Assembly (NCBI RefSeq): GCF_012847335.1
Contig: NZ_JABBDX010000003.1
Span: 124,001-188,000 of the forward strand
Reading direction: 5' to 3'
Origin: Psychrobacter sp. MF31
Lineage (GTDB): Bacteria; Pseudomonadota; Gammaproteobacteria; Pseudomonadales; Moraxellaceae
DNA length: 64,000 nt
Positions 8,829-16,905 of the stretch are shown piece after piece; position 1 is the stretch's first letter; the number at the start of each line of letters is the position of its first letter. The notes below the pieces were generated by a model that was given only the letters and a program-made list of their open reading frames with translations, was not told the DNA's origin and made no database searches. Made by a program: the position numbers and the translations under genes.

Positions 8829-9044
8829 TTAATCGAGATTTTGAGCCGATTTTGCCGATCTTTGGCGACCAGATTGGCGGATGTCTTGAATAGCAAGCTG
8901 CTTAATGAGCGCTTGACGTTGACGGCAGCTATAAAAAATAAACGCGATCATGACGCCCACAGTAATCGCCCAGCACGACCAAACAAACGCGCCATGATTT
9001 CCCATGGCGATAAAATCCGCAAAATTATAAAAATACGGCTGCAT
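8829..9044 (-). CDS. ccmD: Heme exporter protein CcmD
   Basis: A 71-residue small membrane protein with one hydrophobic segment (about residues 19-39) and a basic cytoplasmic tail. The N-terminal YFYNFADFIAMGNHGAFVW is typical of CcmD. An AGGAG ribosome-binding site precedes the ATG by seven bases. CcmD stabilises CcmE on CcmC and is needed to release holo-CcmE. It starts 12 bases after ccmC. Confidence 0.9.
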   Translation of the reverse strand: MQPYFYNFADFIAMGNHGAFVWSCWAITVGVMIAFIFYSCRQRQALIKQLAIQDIRQSGRQRSAKSAQNLD

Positions 9045-9056
9045 GACGCGCTCCTG

Positions 9057-9845
9057 TTATTTATTTTGGCTGCGAACGTAATCTTTGACCCAAGCTTTGC
9101 CTTGGTCGCGGTACAAAATCAAGGTGTTGGTGCGGTAAATAGCAAGCGTTGCCACCAATAAATAACTGCCGATAATCATCAGTAGCAGCGGCATCCACAT
9201 GTTTGCAGACATTTTTGGCGCGGCTGTTAAGGTAAACGTTGCGCCTTGATGTAAGGTGTTCCACCACTCGACCGAGTACTTGATAATCGGTAAATTGACC
9301 GCGCCAACGATGGATAAAATTGCTGCTGCCTTACCGCGATTTGCCGTGTGCTCAAAGGCGGCAAACAGCGCCATGACGCCAGCGTACAAAAACGCCAAAA
9401 TCAGCATTGAGGTCAGCCTTGCATCCCAAACCCAGTAGGTTCCCCAAGTTGGCTTTGCCCAAATTGAGCCGGTGAGCAAGCTGATCACGCAAAGCAAAAA
9501 GCCGATTGGCGCGATGGCTTGGGCGACCAAATTTGCCGTTTTAATTTTCCAAACCAAATAAATCACGCCCAAAATCGCTAAAGCAAAATAAATGGAAATC
9601 GCAAGGCTTGCTGCTGGAACGTGAATAAAAATAATCCGGTAGCTGTTGCCTTGTAAATAATCCGGCGGCGCAAATGCCAGCCCCCAAATACTGCCAATGG
9701 TCAAACAAATCGCGGCAAGGATGGCAAGCCACTTGACCCAAGGCGCAAAAATCCGAAAAAACTGCTTGGTGCCAACGGTGGTCAAAAAACCTTGCCAAAG
9801 GCGCTGCCAAAAGCTCATTGATGACGCAGGGGTTGGGTTGGGCAT
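9057..9845 (-). CDS. ccmC: Heme exporter permease CcmC
   Basis: The protein is 262 residues from the ATG at 9845; an in-frame TTG at 9872 would add nine residues but is less likely. It is an inner-membrane protein with about six transmembrane segments and carries the WWD-family signature WGTYWVWDARLTSMLIL facing the periplasm, plus the flanking conserved histidines (HVPAAS and YSVEWWNTLHQGAT). It presents heme to CcmE. The WWD motif has Tyr in place of the second Trp commonly seen at that place (WGTWWVWD in many homologues), a mild variation. Confidence 0.95.
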   Translation of the reverse strand: MPNPTPASSMSFWQRLWQGFLTTVGTKQFFRIFAPWVKWLAILAAICLTIGSIWGLAFAPPDYLQGNSYRIIFIHVPAASLAISIYFALAILGVIYLVWKIKTANLVAQAIAPIGFLLCVISLLTGSIWAKPTWGTYWVWDARLTSMLILAFLYAGVMALFAAFEHTANRGKAAAILSIVGAVNLPIIKYSVEWWNTLHQGATFTLTAAPKMSANMWMPLLLMIIGSYLLVATLAIYRTNTLILYRDQGKAWVKDYVRSQNK

Positions 9846-9965
9846 GAAGATAAACCTATGTTTTAGCAGCAAATCAGCGACCTGCCAGCGTTAATAATCA
9901 CCTGATTTCATTATAGCAATATTGCAAGATTTGTTCACCATTGCCACAAAAGATGTTGCACCAAA

Positions 9966-10682
9966 TCAGTTGAGCCAAGCCATTTTTAGCGTCTGCGCGA
10001 TCACCCAAGGCATCACAAGCACCGACACAATACTTCCGGCAAGCAGTAGCGCCAAAATGGGCAAACCGTTTAATCCTGTGGCAAACAAATCGACCGCGCC
10101 GGTGGCAAAAATAAGTACCGGAAGCTGCATCGGCAATGCAATTAAAGGCACAAGAACGGCGCCATTTTTGAGGGATAACGTCAAGCTGCTGGCAATGGCT
10201 GAGAGCATTAGCAGCATTGGGCTTCCGGTCAAAATTGACGCCATTAAAATGCCAGTTTCAAACCAGTTTAATTGGAATAACGGCACGGCAAGTAAGCTTA
10301 ACAGCGCCACAATACCACTGCTAAAAATCCAATGAATGGTCAAGCGAATCAGCACCCAAAGCGGCAAGGAGGCTTGAGCGACAACCAATTGCGCAAGCGT
10401 GCCATTATCAAGCGCCGGTTTAAATAACCCATCAACGCCCATCACCAAAGAGATGAGCGCGGCAATCCAAACAGCGGAAACGCCCAAGCGCTGAAGCAAT
10501 TGCGGCTCGCTACCAACCGCTAGGGGAAATAAAGTGATAATGACCAAAAACAGCACCAAAGGATACAGCCATTGAACCGCCCCTTGCTGCTTGACTTGCC
10601 ACTCACGCCGCCAAAGCTGCGCCAAACTGATGCCGCAAGACGCCGGACGATAATGATCGGTTTGCTCAATATTTTTTGCCAT
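9966..10682 (-). CDS. ccmB: Heme exporter permease CcmB
   Basis: An ABC-transporter permease of the CcmB family with about six transmembrane segments, 238 residues from the ATG at 10682. Three ATGs lie in tandem, and AAGGA has best spacing to the third. Family motifs visible are WRREWQVKQQGAVQWLYPLV near the N-terminus and FKPALDNGTLAQLV. It forms with CcmA the ATPase complex that releases holo-CcmE from CcmCD. Its start lies 14 bases after the end of ccmA. Confidence 0.93.
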   Translation of the reverse strand: MAKNIEQTDHYRPASCGISLAQLWRREWQVKQQGAVQWLYPLVLFLVIITLFPLAVGSEPQLLQRLGVSAVWIAALISLVMGVDGLFKPALDNGTLAQLVVAQASLPLWVLIRLTIHWIFSSGIVALLSLLAVPLFQLNWFETGILMASILTGSPMLLMLSAIASSLTLSLKNGAVLVPLIALPMQLPVLIFATGAVDLFATGLNGLPILALLLAGSIVSVLVMPWVIAQTLKMAWLN

Positions 10683-10696
10683 CATCATTCCTTGGG

Positions 10697-11323
10697 CTAA
10701 ACCATAAATTCGGACAAATCAAGATGACGACTGGCGACTTTGACCGCTTGGTGGCTGGTCATGAGCACCGTGCCGCCTGCTTTGCTAAACGCCAAAATTT
10801 GCGCTTCCATTTTGGCAACCATTGCCACATCAAGCGCGGTCATCGGTTCATCAAGCAGCCAAAGCGGCGTCATCTCAGCGGTCATCAGCTTAAGCCTTGC
10901 CAGTGTCACCCTGCGCGTTTGCCCCGCTGACAAATGGCTTGAGGACAGCATCTCAAAACCTTGCAGCCCCACCCAATCTAAAGCCTCGTCGATATCCGCC
11001 GCCGTGGGACTCATGCCATATAAGTTGAGCAAAAACGTTAAATTTTGCTTCACCGTTAAATTGGGATGGATGCCAAGCTGATGCGACACAAAAAGCGGCT
11101 GAATGGGAATACTTTTTAGCCCTTGATAAACAACTTCACCTTGCAAAATTGGCAAAAGTCCGGCAAGCTGCATTAAAAGCGTGGTTTTTCCTGTGCCGTT
11201 GTCGCCGACAATATGGCAAATATCACCAATCGCTAAGTCAAGATTGACCCCAAGACAAAGCGGCAGCTCACCGCGCTGAACGGTCAAGTCCTTTAAGGAT
11301 AATAGCGGTTTTTGCAAAGCCAT
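10697..11323 (-). CDS. ccmA: Heme exporter ATPase CcmA
   Basis: An ABC ATPase of about 208 residues from the ATG at 11323; in-frame starts at 11332 and 11389 are possible. Walker A is VGDNGTGKTTLL, signature LSAGQTRRVTLARL and Walker B LWLLDEPMTALD, with the H-loop MTSHQ. It is first in the ccmABCDE transcription unit and supplies the energy for release of heme-loaded CcmE. The short size (about 205 residues) is normal for CcmA. Confidence 0.93.
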   Translation of the reverse strand: MALQKPLLSLKDLTVQRGELPLCLGVNLDLAIGDICHIVGDNGTGKTTLLMQLAGLLPILQGEVVYQGLKSIPIQPLFVSHQLGIHPNLTVKQNLTFLLNLYGMSPTAADIDEALDWVGLQGFEMLSSSHLSAGQTRRVTLARLKLMTAEMTPLWLLDEPMTALDVAMVAKMEAQILAFSKAGGTVLMTSHQAVKVASRHLDLSEFMV

Positions 11324-11520
11324 GGTCACCATCGTTGTTGATAAAGTTGCTAACCCAAAACGGTTAAAAGTAAGTAAACAATAAATCAAAAGCTGAAATG
11401 GCGATTGCTCATTTTTACAAGCAAATCATGGCATAATATAGCAAAGCTATGCCAATCGCCAAATTTGCCACCAAAACGGCGTTGCCAAACGATTTTTGCC
11501 CACAGTATAACAAATAGTCG

Positions 11521-12597
11521 ATGATAATGACCTCAAAACCTTTGCAAAACGCCGCAATCGCGCCCAAAAATGATCACCAAGCCCAACTAAACGCGCTGAT
11601 TGATGCTCAAGCCGCCTTTATGCAATCGTGGCTGAATGAAAAAAGCCAGCAACTTATTTTGGACGCGATCGCTTGGGGATATCAGCAGCCGCTTAAGCGC
11701 TATTTATCGCCCAAAGATTTGCAGCGCTTGGTGAGCGATTGGCTTCTGAATTATCCGCTCACCGACATGGTTCGCGCCGACATTCGCGCCATACTTCAGG
11801 CGATCATTTATCATCCCATCAATGATACCACGCCTTTATCCAGCATTATCGATGATGATCAGATCAATAGCCTTGCTCAATACATTAGCCGCCATGATGA
11901 CCAACGCGCCGCGCTCATCCACGCGATCATTGGCAACGATACCTTTGCCGATTTGTTGACTAAGACTTTATATCATGCCATTAACGACTTTATGGAAGGC
12001 ACGCTTGATAAAGCTGGCGGCGTTGGTAAATTGATGAAAATGGGTCGAAGCTCGTTTGAGCGCGCCACCAACAAAAGCCTTGATGACAAGCTTCAAGGCT
12101 ACTTGCACCGCAATATTAAAGAGCTAAGCCTTCGCGCTGAAGCCAATGCCAACGCTCATTTATCCAATGATGAAGTGACGCGACTACTCATCAAAGGCTG
12201 GTCAGGGGTCAAAGATTTGCCGGCAAGCACCCTTCAGCACTATCTTGACAATGACGACAGCAATAACAGCATTGATATGATGGAAGCTCAATTTTCCCAA
12301 AGCTTTGATCGGCTTCGGCACTCAGCCTACTTGGAGCAATTATTAAATGCGGCATTAATGGCGTGGTATGAGCGCCATCAATCGGACAGTTTTGGTCAAA
12401 TTGCCAAAGGCTTACATTTAGAACCTGCCGCTTCCATTGAAATTACGCGACTGATCTCGCCTTTGGTTCAAGATGCGCTGGCAAGCTCGTGGGTTATGAC
12501 CACCACCAAGCAGATGCTGAGCGACTTTTATCAACAAGCCGATTGTGAATCATTAGCCCTTTCGCAAAATATGGCAAGCGCCTTAAATCATGAGTAA
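11521..12597 (+). CDS. Conserved hypothetical protein, 358 residues
   Basis: I do not recognise this family. The 358-residue product is mainly predicted helical, has no signal peptide, no transmembrane segment and no cysteine-rich motif. It starts with a Gln/Ala-rich helix (HQAQLNALIDAQAAFMQSWL) and contains a short Gly/Met/Lys stretch, AGGVGKLMKMGRSSFERA, near residue 170. No convincing ribosome-binding site is seen before the tandem ATGATAATG. It is followed after 69 bases by a YbjN-domain gene in the same direction. A cytoplasmic protein of unknown role is all that can be said. Confidence 0.7.
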   Translation: MIMTSKPLQNAAIAPKNDHQAQLNALIDAQAAFMQSWLNEKSQQLILDAIAWGYQQPLKRYLSPKDLQRLVSDWLLNYPLTDMVRADIRAILQAIIYHPINDTTPLSSIIDDDQINSLAQYISRHDDQRAALIHAIIGNDTFADLLTKTLYHAINDFMEGTLDKAGGVGKLMKMGRSSFERATNKSLDDKLQGYLHRNIKELSLRAEANANAHLSNDEVTRLLIKGWSGVKDLPASTLQHYLDNDDSNNSIDMMEAQFSQSFDRLRHSAYLEQLLNAALMAWYERHQSDSFGQIAKGLHLEPAASIEITRLISPLVQDALASSWVMTTTKQMLSDFYQQADCESLALSQNMASALNHE

Positions 12598-12666
12598 TCA
12601 AAATTTTATGGGTATGTTAGATAACTTAGCTACTTTGCCAAACGTGGTCAATTTGAGCCATCCTTT

Positions 12667-13425
12667 ATGAGTCAACTTCCTAAAATCAGCGTTTGGCAAA
12701 AAATCAAACAGCTGCTGACCAAACAATCGACCGAAAATAATGATACGGCAAAACCGCAAGCAAGTTCTGACGCCGCCTCGGACAAATCGGCGCAACCTGA
12801 ATCTGTTCAAAATGAGGAGTCGCAACAACCGCAGAACGCTAACCGTCATGTCCCAAACGACGATGAGTTGCCGTTTTTTGACCGCGTAAGCTCAGATGCC
12901 ACCCCGATTACTGATTTTATCAAAGGCTACTTTGAGCAAAAACAGTGGCATTATACCTATTACGCGCCGCGCGATAGTGACTCGCAGCAGTCGCATCATT
13001 TGTCCTTGCGAATGAAAAACAAAGACATCGATTGCGGCTATTTGTTTCGCGTTCAAGAGCAAAACCACTTTTTGGCGGTTTATGGCATTTTGCCGTTTTT
13101 GATTCCAGAATCCCACCAAAGCGCGGCGATGCTGCTTATCACCCAAATCAACTACGATATGATTATTGGCAATCTTGAAATGGACATTAATGACGGCGAG
13201 GTTCGCTATAAAAATGCCATCGATATTGAGGCGCTTGGTCTTGATGAAGATATCATCGAGAGCTTATTGCAAAGCGTGGTGGCAATGACCACGGTGAGCT
13301 TTGAGATTTTTAGCGACTTAATCAACACGCCAAGCCCCTCAAACGATTTGCCAACGCTACTTGAAGAGCTTCGGCAAGAGGCGCAATCGCGGACGTTTTT
13401 TTTGCCGACCGAATTTGTTCAATAA
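12667..13425 (+). CDS. YbjN-domain protein
   Basis: A 252-residue cytoplasmic protein. The first 80 residues are polar low complexity (Gln/Asp/Ser). From about residue 85 a YbjN-like (type III secretion chaperone-like) fold is suggested by ITDFIKGYFEQKQWHY, an aromatic/charged beta sheet, then the helix ESHQSAAMLLITQINYDM, and the pattern NLEMDINDGEVRYKNAIDIE that is characteristic of YbjN proteins. YbjN proteins modulate stress and surface phenotypes in enterobacteria; the role here is unknown. It follows the 358-residue hypothetical gene and may share its transcript. Confidence 0.7.
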   Translation: MSQLPKISVWQKIKQLLTKQSTENNDTAKPQASSDAASDKSAQPESVQNEESQQPQNANRHVPNDDELPFFDRVSSDATPITDFIKGYFEQKQWHYTYYAPRDSDSQQSHHLSLRMKNKDIDCGYLFRVQEQNHFLAVYGILPFLIPESHQSAAMLLITQINYDMIIGNLEMDINDGEVRYKNAIDIEALGLDEDIIESLLQSVVAMTTVSFEIFSDLINTPSPSNDLPTLLEELRQEAQSRTFFLPTEFVQ

Positions 13426-13464
13426 ATTCAATAAATATTTAATTTTAACAATGACTGATTCATT

Positions 13465-14373
13465 ATGCTAAAAATTGCTTACTCTGATGTGTTTCGCTAC
13501 CAAGTCCCCGAAAAACACCGCTTTCCCATGCAAAAATACACCATGATTCCTGAGCGCTTATTGAAGGAGGGCACGATTACCACGGATAATTTTTTTGCGC
13601 CAAAGCTTTTAAGCGAGGATGAGATTTTAACCACGCACACGGCAGAATATTGGCACAAGTTAAAAACCCAAACGTTAAGCGCCAAAGAAGCGCGACCGAT
13701 CGGCTTTGAGATGACGCCAGAATTGGTCACTCGCGGTCGCTATATTGCTCATGCCACTTATGAATGTGCGCTATTTGCCAAAGATTTTGGCGTGGCAATG
13801 AACGTGGCAGGCGGCACTCATCACGCCTTTGCTGATCATGGCGAGGGCTTTTGCGTATTTAATGACGTTTGTATTGCCAGCAATTTGCTGCTGTCTCGCG
13901 GGGAAGCCTCACGGATTTTGATTGTCGATTTGGATGTTCATCAAGGCAATGGCAATGCCGCAATCATGCAAAATGAGCCGCGCGTGTTTGTGTTTAGCAT
14001 TCACGGGGCAAAAAACTACCCGTTTCGAAAGCAAGTTTCGGACTTAGATATTGAGCTTGCTAATGACACAGGCGACGCAGAATATTTAAAAATTTTGCAG
14101 GATACGTTGCCAAAATTAATCAGCGACTTTCAGCCAGATTTAATTTTTTATCAATCGGCAGTTGATGTTTTGGCAACCGATAAACTTGGTAAATTAGCGC
14201 TGACACCTGAGGGCTGCCTTGCTCGTGATGAAATGGTGCTTAATCTTGCAAAAGACGCGCAAATTCCGGTGGCGATAGTCATGGGCGGCGGCTATTCGGA
14301 AGACATCAACGATGTGGTCGAAGCCCACTGCAACACCTTTCGCGCCGCCCAACGCATTTTTTTTAATAAGTAA
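13465..14373 (+). CDS. Histone-deacetylase-superfamily hydrolase
   Basis: A 302-residue protein of the arginase/HDAC fold. Catalytic features visible are GGTHHAF (His119/His120), the zinc site in IVDLDVHQGNG (Asp157, His159), a third zinc-ligand Asp in YQSAVDVLATDKLG, and the C-terminal MGGGYSED loop. Bacterial members hydrolyse amide bonds of acetylated small molecules (acetoin, acylpolyamines) or lysines; the substrate here cannot be read from the sequence. The gene runs in the same direction as the YbjN gene 40 bases upstream and is convergent with coaBC. Confidence 0.88.
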   Translation: MLKIAYSDVFRYQVPEKHRFPMQKYTMIPERLLKEGTITTDNFFAPKLLSEDEILTTHTAEYWHKLKTQTLSAKEARPIGFEMTPELVTRGRYIAHATYECALFAKDFGVAMNVAGGTHHAFADHGEGFCVFNDVCIASNLLLSRGEASRILIVDLDVHQGNGNAAIMQNEPRVFVFSIHGAKNYPFRKQVSDLDIELANDTGDAEYLKILQDTLPKLISDFQPDLIFYQSAVDVLATDKLGKLALTPEGCLARDEMVLNLAKDAQIPVAIVMGGGYSEDINDVVEAHCNTFRAAQRIFFNK

Positions 14374-14404
14374 CTTTTTAACCCATAATTTTTATAAAAA
14401 TGGA

Positions 14405-15772
14405 TTAATTGCGGTTATCGCGTTTAACCATGGTCGTACCAATTAAGCTGACCAATTGCTGAGCAATATCGTCTTTGGACGCTTTATCTAAATTAACGCT
14501 TGCGGTTTGGTATTTTTCCGCAAAAAACACTTGCATGGCGTTATTGTCACTGGCAAAGCCAATATCGGCGCGTGACACATCATTGCAAGCAATCATGTCT
14601 AAGTCTTTATCAATCAGCTTCTTTTTCGCGTAGTGCTCAACGTCTTGAGTTTCTGCGGCAAAGCCGACGACAAACAAGTCTGGATTGGCATTTGAAATAG
14701 TCGCTAAAATATCAGGATTTTTGACCAACTCTAGCGTCATGGTGTCTTGCGTTTTTTTGATTTTTTGCGGGGCGGCGTCGCGAGTTCGATAATCAGCAAC
14801 GGCAGCGGTAGCAATAAAAATATCCGCAGCTTGGTTTTGGCTTAATTCGTCAGCATCAAAGTCGTGGTCATGATCGCAGTCGCAATCGTCGTGGTGATGG
14901 TGGTGGTGCTCATGATGATGGTGGTCATGAACGTGGTCATGGTCGTCATTGGTGATTAGCGCAGGATGCGTTCCGGCAACGCAATCGCTTACCGCTTTGA
15001 GCATATCCGTTGCAGACAGTACATCAATTCGAGTCACGCCAATCGGTGTTGGTAGGGCAACTTTGCCGCCGACAATCAGCGCAACTTCTGCCCCAGCAGC
15101 AACGCAAGCTTTGGCAAGCGCAAATCCCATTTTACCCGAGGAGTGATTGGACAAATAGCGCACCGGATCAATGGCTTCAACCGTAGGTCCTGCGGTGATG
15201 ACCACGCGTTTTTCTGCTAAAGATTGTGGCGTGCTAGATTGAGCAATAAATAATTGCGTTTGCGCAAGTAACATTTCAGGCTCAGGAAGCCGCCCTGCCC
15301 CAACATCGCCGCAAGCTTGGATGCCGCTTTCAGGTTGAATGATGTGATAATTTAAATCAGTCAAGGTTTGGATGTTAAGACTGACCGCCGGATGCGACCA
15401 CATTTGCTGATTCATCGCAGGGGCAATCAGCACCGGCGCGGCAGTGGCAAGGCAAACGGTGGCAAGTAAATCATCCGCCATTCCCATGGCAAGCCTTGCA
15501 ATGGTATTGGCAGAAGCGGGCGCGATAATGACCAAATCTGCCCATTTGGCAAGCTCAATATGCCCCATTCCGGCTTCGGCAGCCTCATCAAGCAAACTTA
15601 AATGCACGGGATTGCCAGTCAGCGCTTGCAAAGTTAATGGCGTGATAAACGCCTGAGCGCCTTGGGTCATAATCACGCGAACCTCAAAGCCGGCTTTGAT
15701 CAGTAAGCGCGCAAAAACAGCAGATTTATAAGCGGCGATGCCACCGGTGATGGCAAGGACAATTTTGATCAT
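14405..15772 (-). CDS. coaBC: Bifunctional phosphopantothenoylcysteine decarboxylase/synthetase CoaBC with His-rich insert
   Basis: The product is 455 residues from the ATG at 15772; a TTG ten codons earlier is less likely. The N-terminal CoaC flavoprotein domain shows the start MIKIVLAITGGIAAYKSA, the active His in GHIELAKWADL, the Asn in APAMNQQMW and the Cys in IQACGDVGAGRLPEP. The C-terminal CoaB domain begins at VVITAGPTVEAIDPVRYLSNHSSGKMG and includes IKKT, the conserved lysine region KKKLIDKDLDMIACND. It makes 4'-phosphopantetheine from 4'-phosphopantothenate and cysteine with CTP. Between the two halves of the CoaB domain (about residues 275-313) sits an insert with some 15 His plus many Asp and two Cys, which ordinary CoaBC lacks. 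It is divergent from radC, a usual arrangement. Confidence 0.95.
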   Translation of the reverse strand: MIKIVLAITGGIAAYKSAVFARLLIKAGFEVRVIMTQGAQAFITPLTLQALTGNPVHLSLLDEAAEAGMGHIELAKWADLVIIAPASANTIARLAMGMADDLLATVCLATAAPVLIAPAMNQQMWSHPAVSLNIQTLTDLNYHIIQPESGIQACGDVGAGRLPEPEMLLAQTQLFIAQSSTPQSLAEKRVVITAGPTVEAIDPVRYLSNHSSGKMGFALAKACVAAGAEVALIVGGKVALPTPIGVTRIDVLSATDMLKAVSDCVAGTHPALITNDDHDHVHDHHHHEHHHHHHDDCDCDHDHDFDADELSQNQAADIFIATAAVADYRTRDAAPQKIKKTQDTMTLELVKNPDILATISNANPDLFVVGFAAETQDVEHYAKKKLIDKDLDMIACNDVSRADIGFASDNNAMQVFFAEKYQTASVNLDKASKDDIAQQLVSLIGTTMVKRDNRN

Positions 15773-15933
15773 AAGGGTGATTTCAATATTAAAAATGGGC
15801 AAAAATTGCGCTTATGGTATCAATTTTGGGCGAAATTGGGTAATATTTTGCGCAATTTATCTTTGATTTGCTTGGTCAATTGGCAAAATTTTAATCATAA
15901 GCGCATCATTATCACCAAGGATAAAGGCAAGTC

Positions 15934-16620
15934 ATGGCAATCAAAGACTGGCACGAGGACGACCGACCCCGCGAAAAGCTGCTTAAATTTGGCGCGGCAA
16001 GCTTAAGTGATGCTGAAATTTTGGCAATATTTTTACGAACCGGAACGGCAAAGCTGAGCGCCATTGATTTGGCGCGCGAGCTGATTGACCACTTTGGCAG
16101 CCTTGCCAATTTACTTGCCGCGCCCAAAGACACCGTTTTGGCGTGTCATGGTATGGGCGTTGCTAAATACGCGCAGATCATGGCATCGCTTGAAATGGGC
16201 GTTCGCTATTTGGACGGTCAGCTGAAATCCGGTCAGCATTTTGCCGAGTCAACGATGGTGAAAGACTACCTTCGCGCACGGCTTTCGCGTGAGCCGCGCG
16301 AGGTGTTTGCGGTCATGTGCTTGGATGATGCACTTGGGCTGATTGATTTTGAGATTTTATTTACAGGCGGGATATCAAGCTGCTCGGTTTGTATCAAGCA
16401 TGTGCTTCGCCACGCGATTAGCCATTCAGCAAGCCAGCTTATTATCGCCCACAATCACCCAAAAACTTCAGCTGCGCCATCCGCTGCCGATGATGAGTTA
16501 ACGCATCACTTAAAAGCCGCTTGCGAGCTGATCGATTTGATTTTGGTGGACCATATCATTGTTGGCGTTGGTAAGGTATTGTCTTATAAAGAAATGAATC
16601 GAGCGCCATTTTTCCATTAA
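15934..16620 (+). CDS. radC: RadC/YicR-family JAB-domain protein
   Basis: A 228-residue protein of the RadC family. The N-terminal half has a helix-hairpin-helix-like region (FGSLANLLAAP...CHGMGVAKYAQI). The C-terminal MPN/JAB domain has the metal-binding JAMM pattern His173-x-His175-x10-Asp186 in AHNHPKTSAAPSAADDE. The family is often labelled DNA repair protein, but that role was withdrawn in E. coli; its true function is unclear and may concern transformation or metalloprotease-like activity. It lies divergent to coaBC, a conserved gammaproteobacterial neighbourhood. Some residues normally present in the loop (HNHPSGxPxPSxxD) differ here (KTSA), leaving the ligands intact. Confidence 0.9.
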   Translation: MAIKDWHEDDRPREKLLKFGAASLSDAEILAIFLRTGTAKLSAIDLARELIDHFGSLANLLAAPKDTVLACHGMGVAKYAQIMASLEMGVRYLDGQLKSGQHFAESTMVKDYLRARLSREPREVFAVMCLDDALGLIDFEILFTGGISSCSVCIKHVLRHAISHSASQLIIAHNHPKTSAAPSAADDELTHHLKAACELIDLILVDHIIVGVGKVLSYKEMNRAPFFH

Positions 16621-16905
16621 AGCTGATCAAAAATTCGGCAAAATATGATTAAAAAAGCGCTAAAACATGACTTGATACAGTTTTTTGACATAGATTAGCA
16701 CAATTGTCCTTGATAGTTATGCGCGAATATTTCATATTGCTAACCAATTGTATATTAAGGCTCAGCACTTATTAACCTAAGGGTAACACTATCGCCGTGG
16801 TTTGATTAACTAAGACTATTTTTAAGGTTAAGATAAAGCGGCAACTTTTTAAAACCATAACAACGTTATTTATTCATTTTTATTATTTATTGTTTGGAGA
16901 CCGTC

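Noticed and set aside
14860-14940. Run of CAT/CAC-like trinucleotides as a possible simple-sequence repeat
   Set aside because: The bases code in frame for the His/Asp-rich insert of CoaBC and are not perfect tandem repeats, so it is described as a protein insertion rather than a microsatellite.
15934-16620. RadC as a DNA repair gene
   Set aside because: The family name is historical and the repair role was withdrawn; only the JAB domain is supported.
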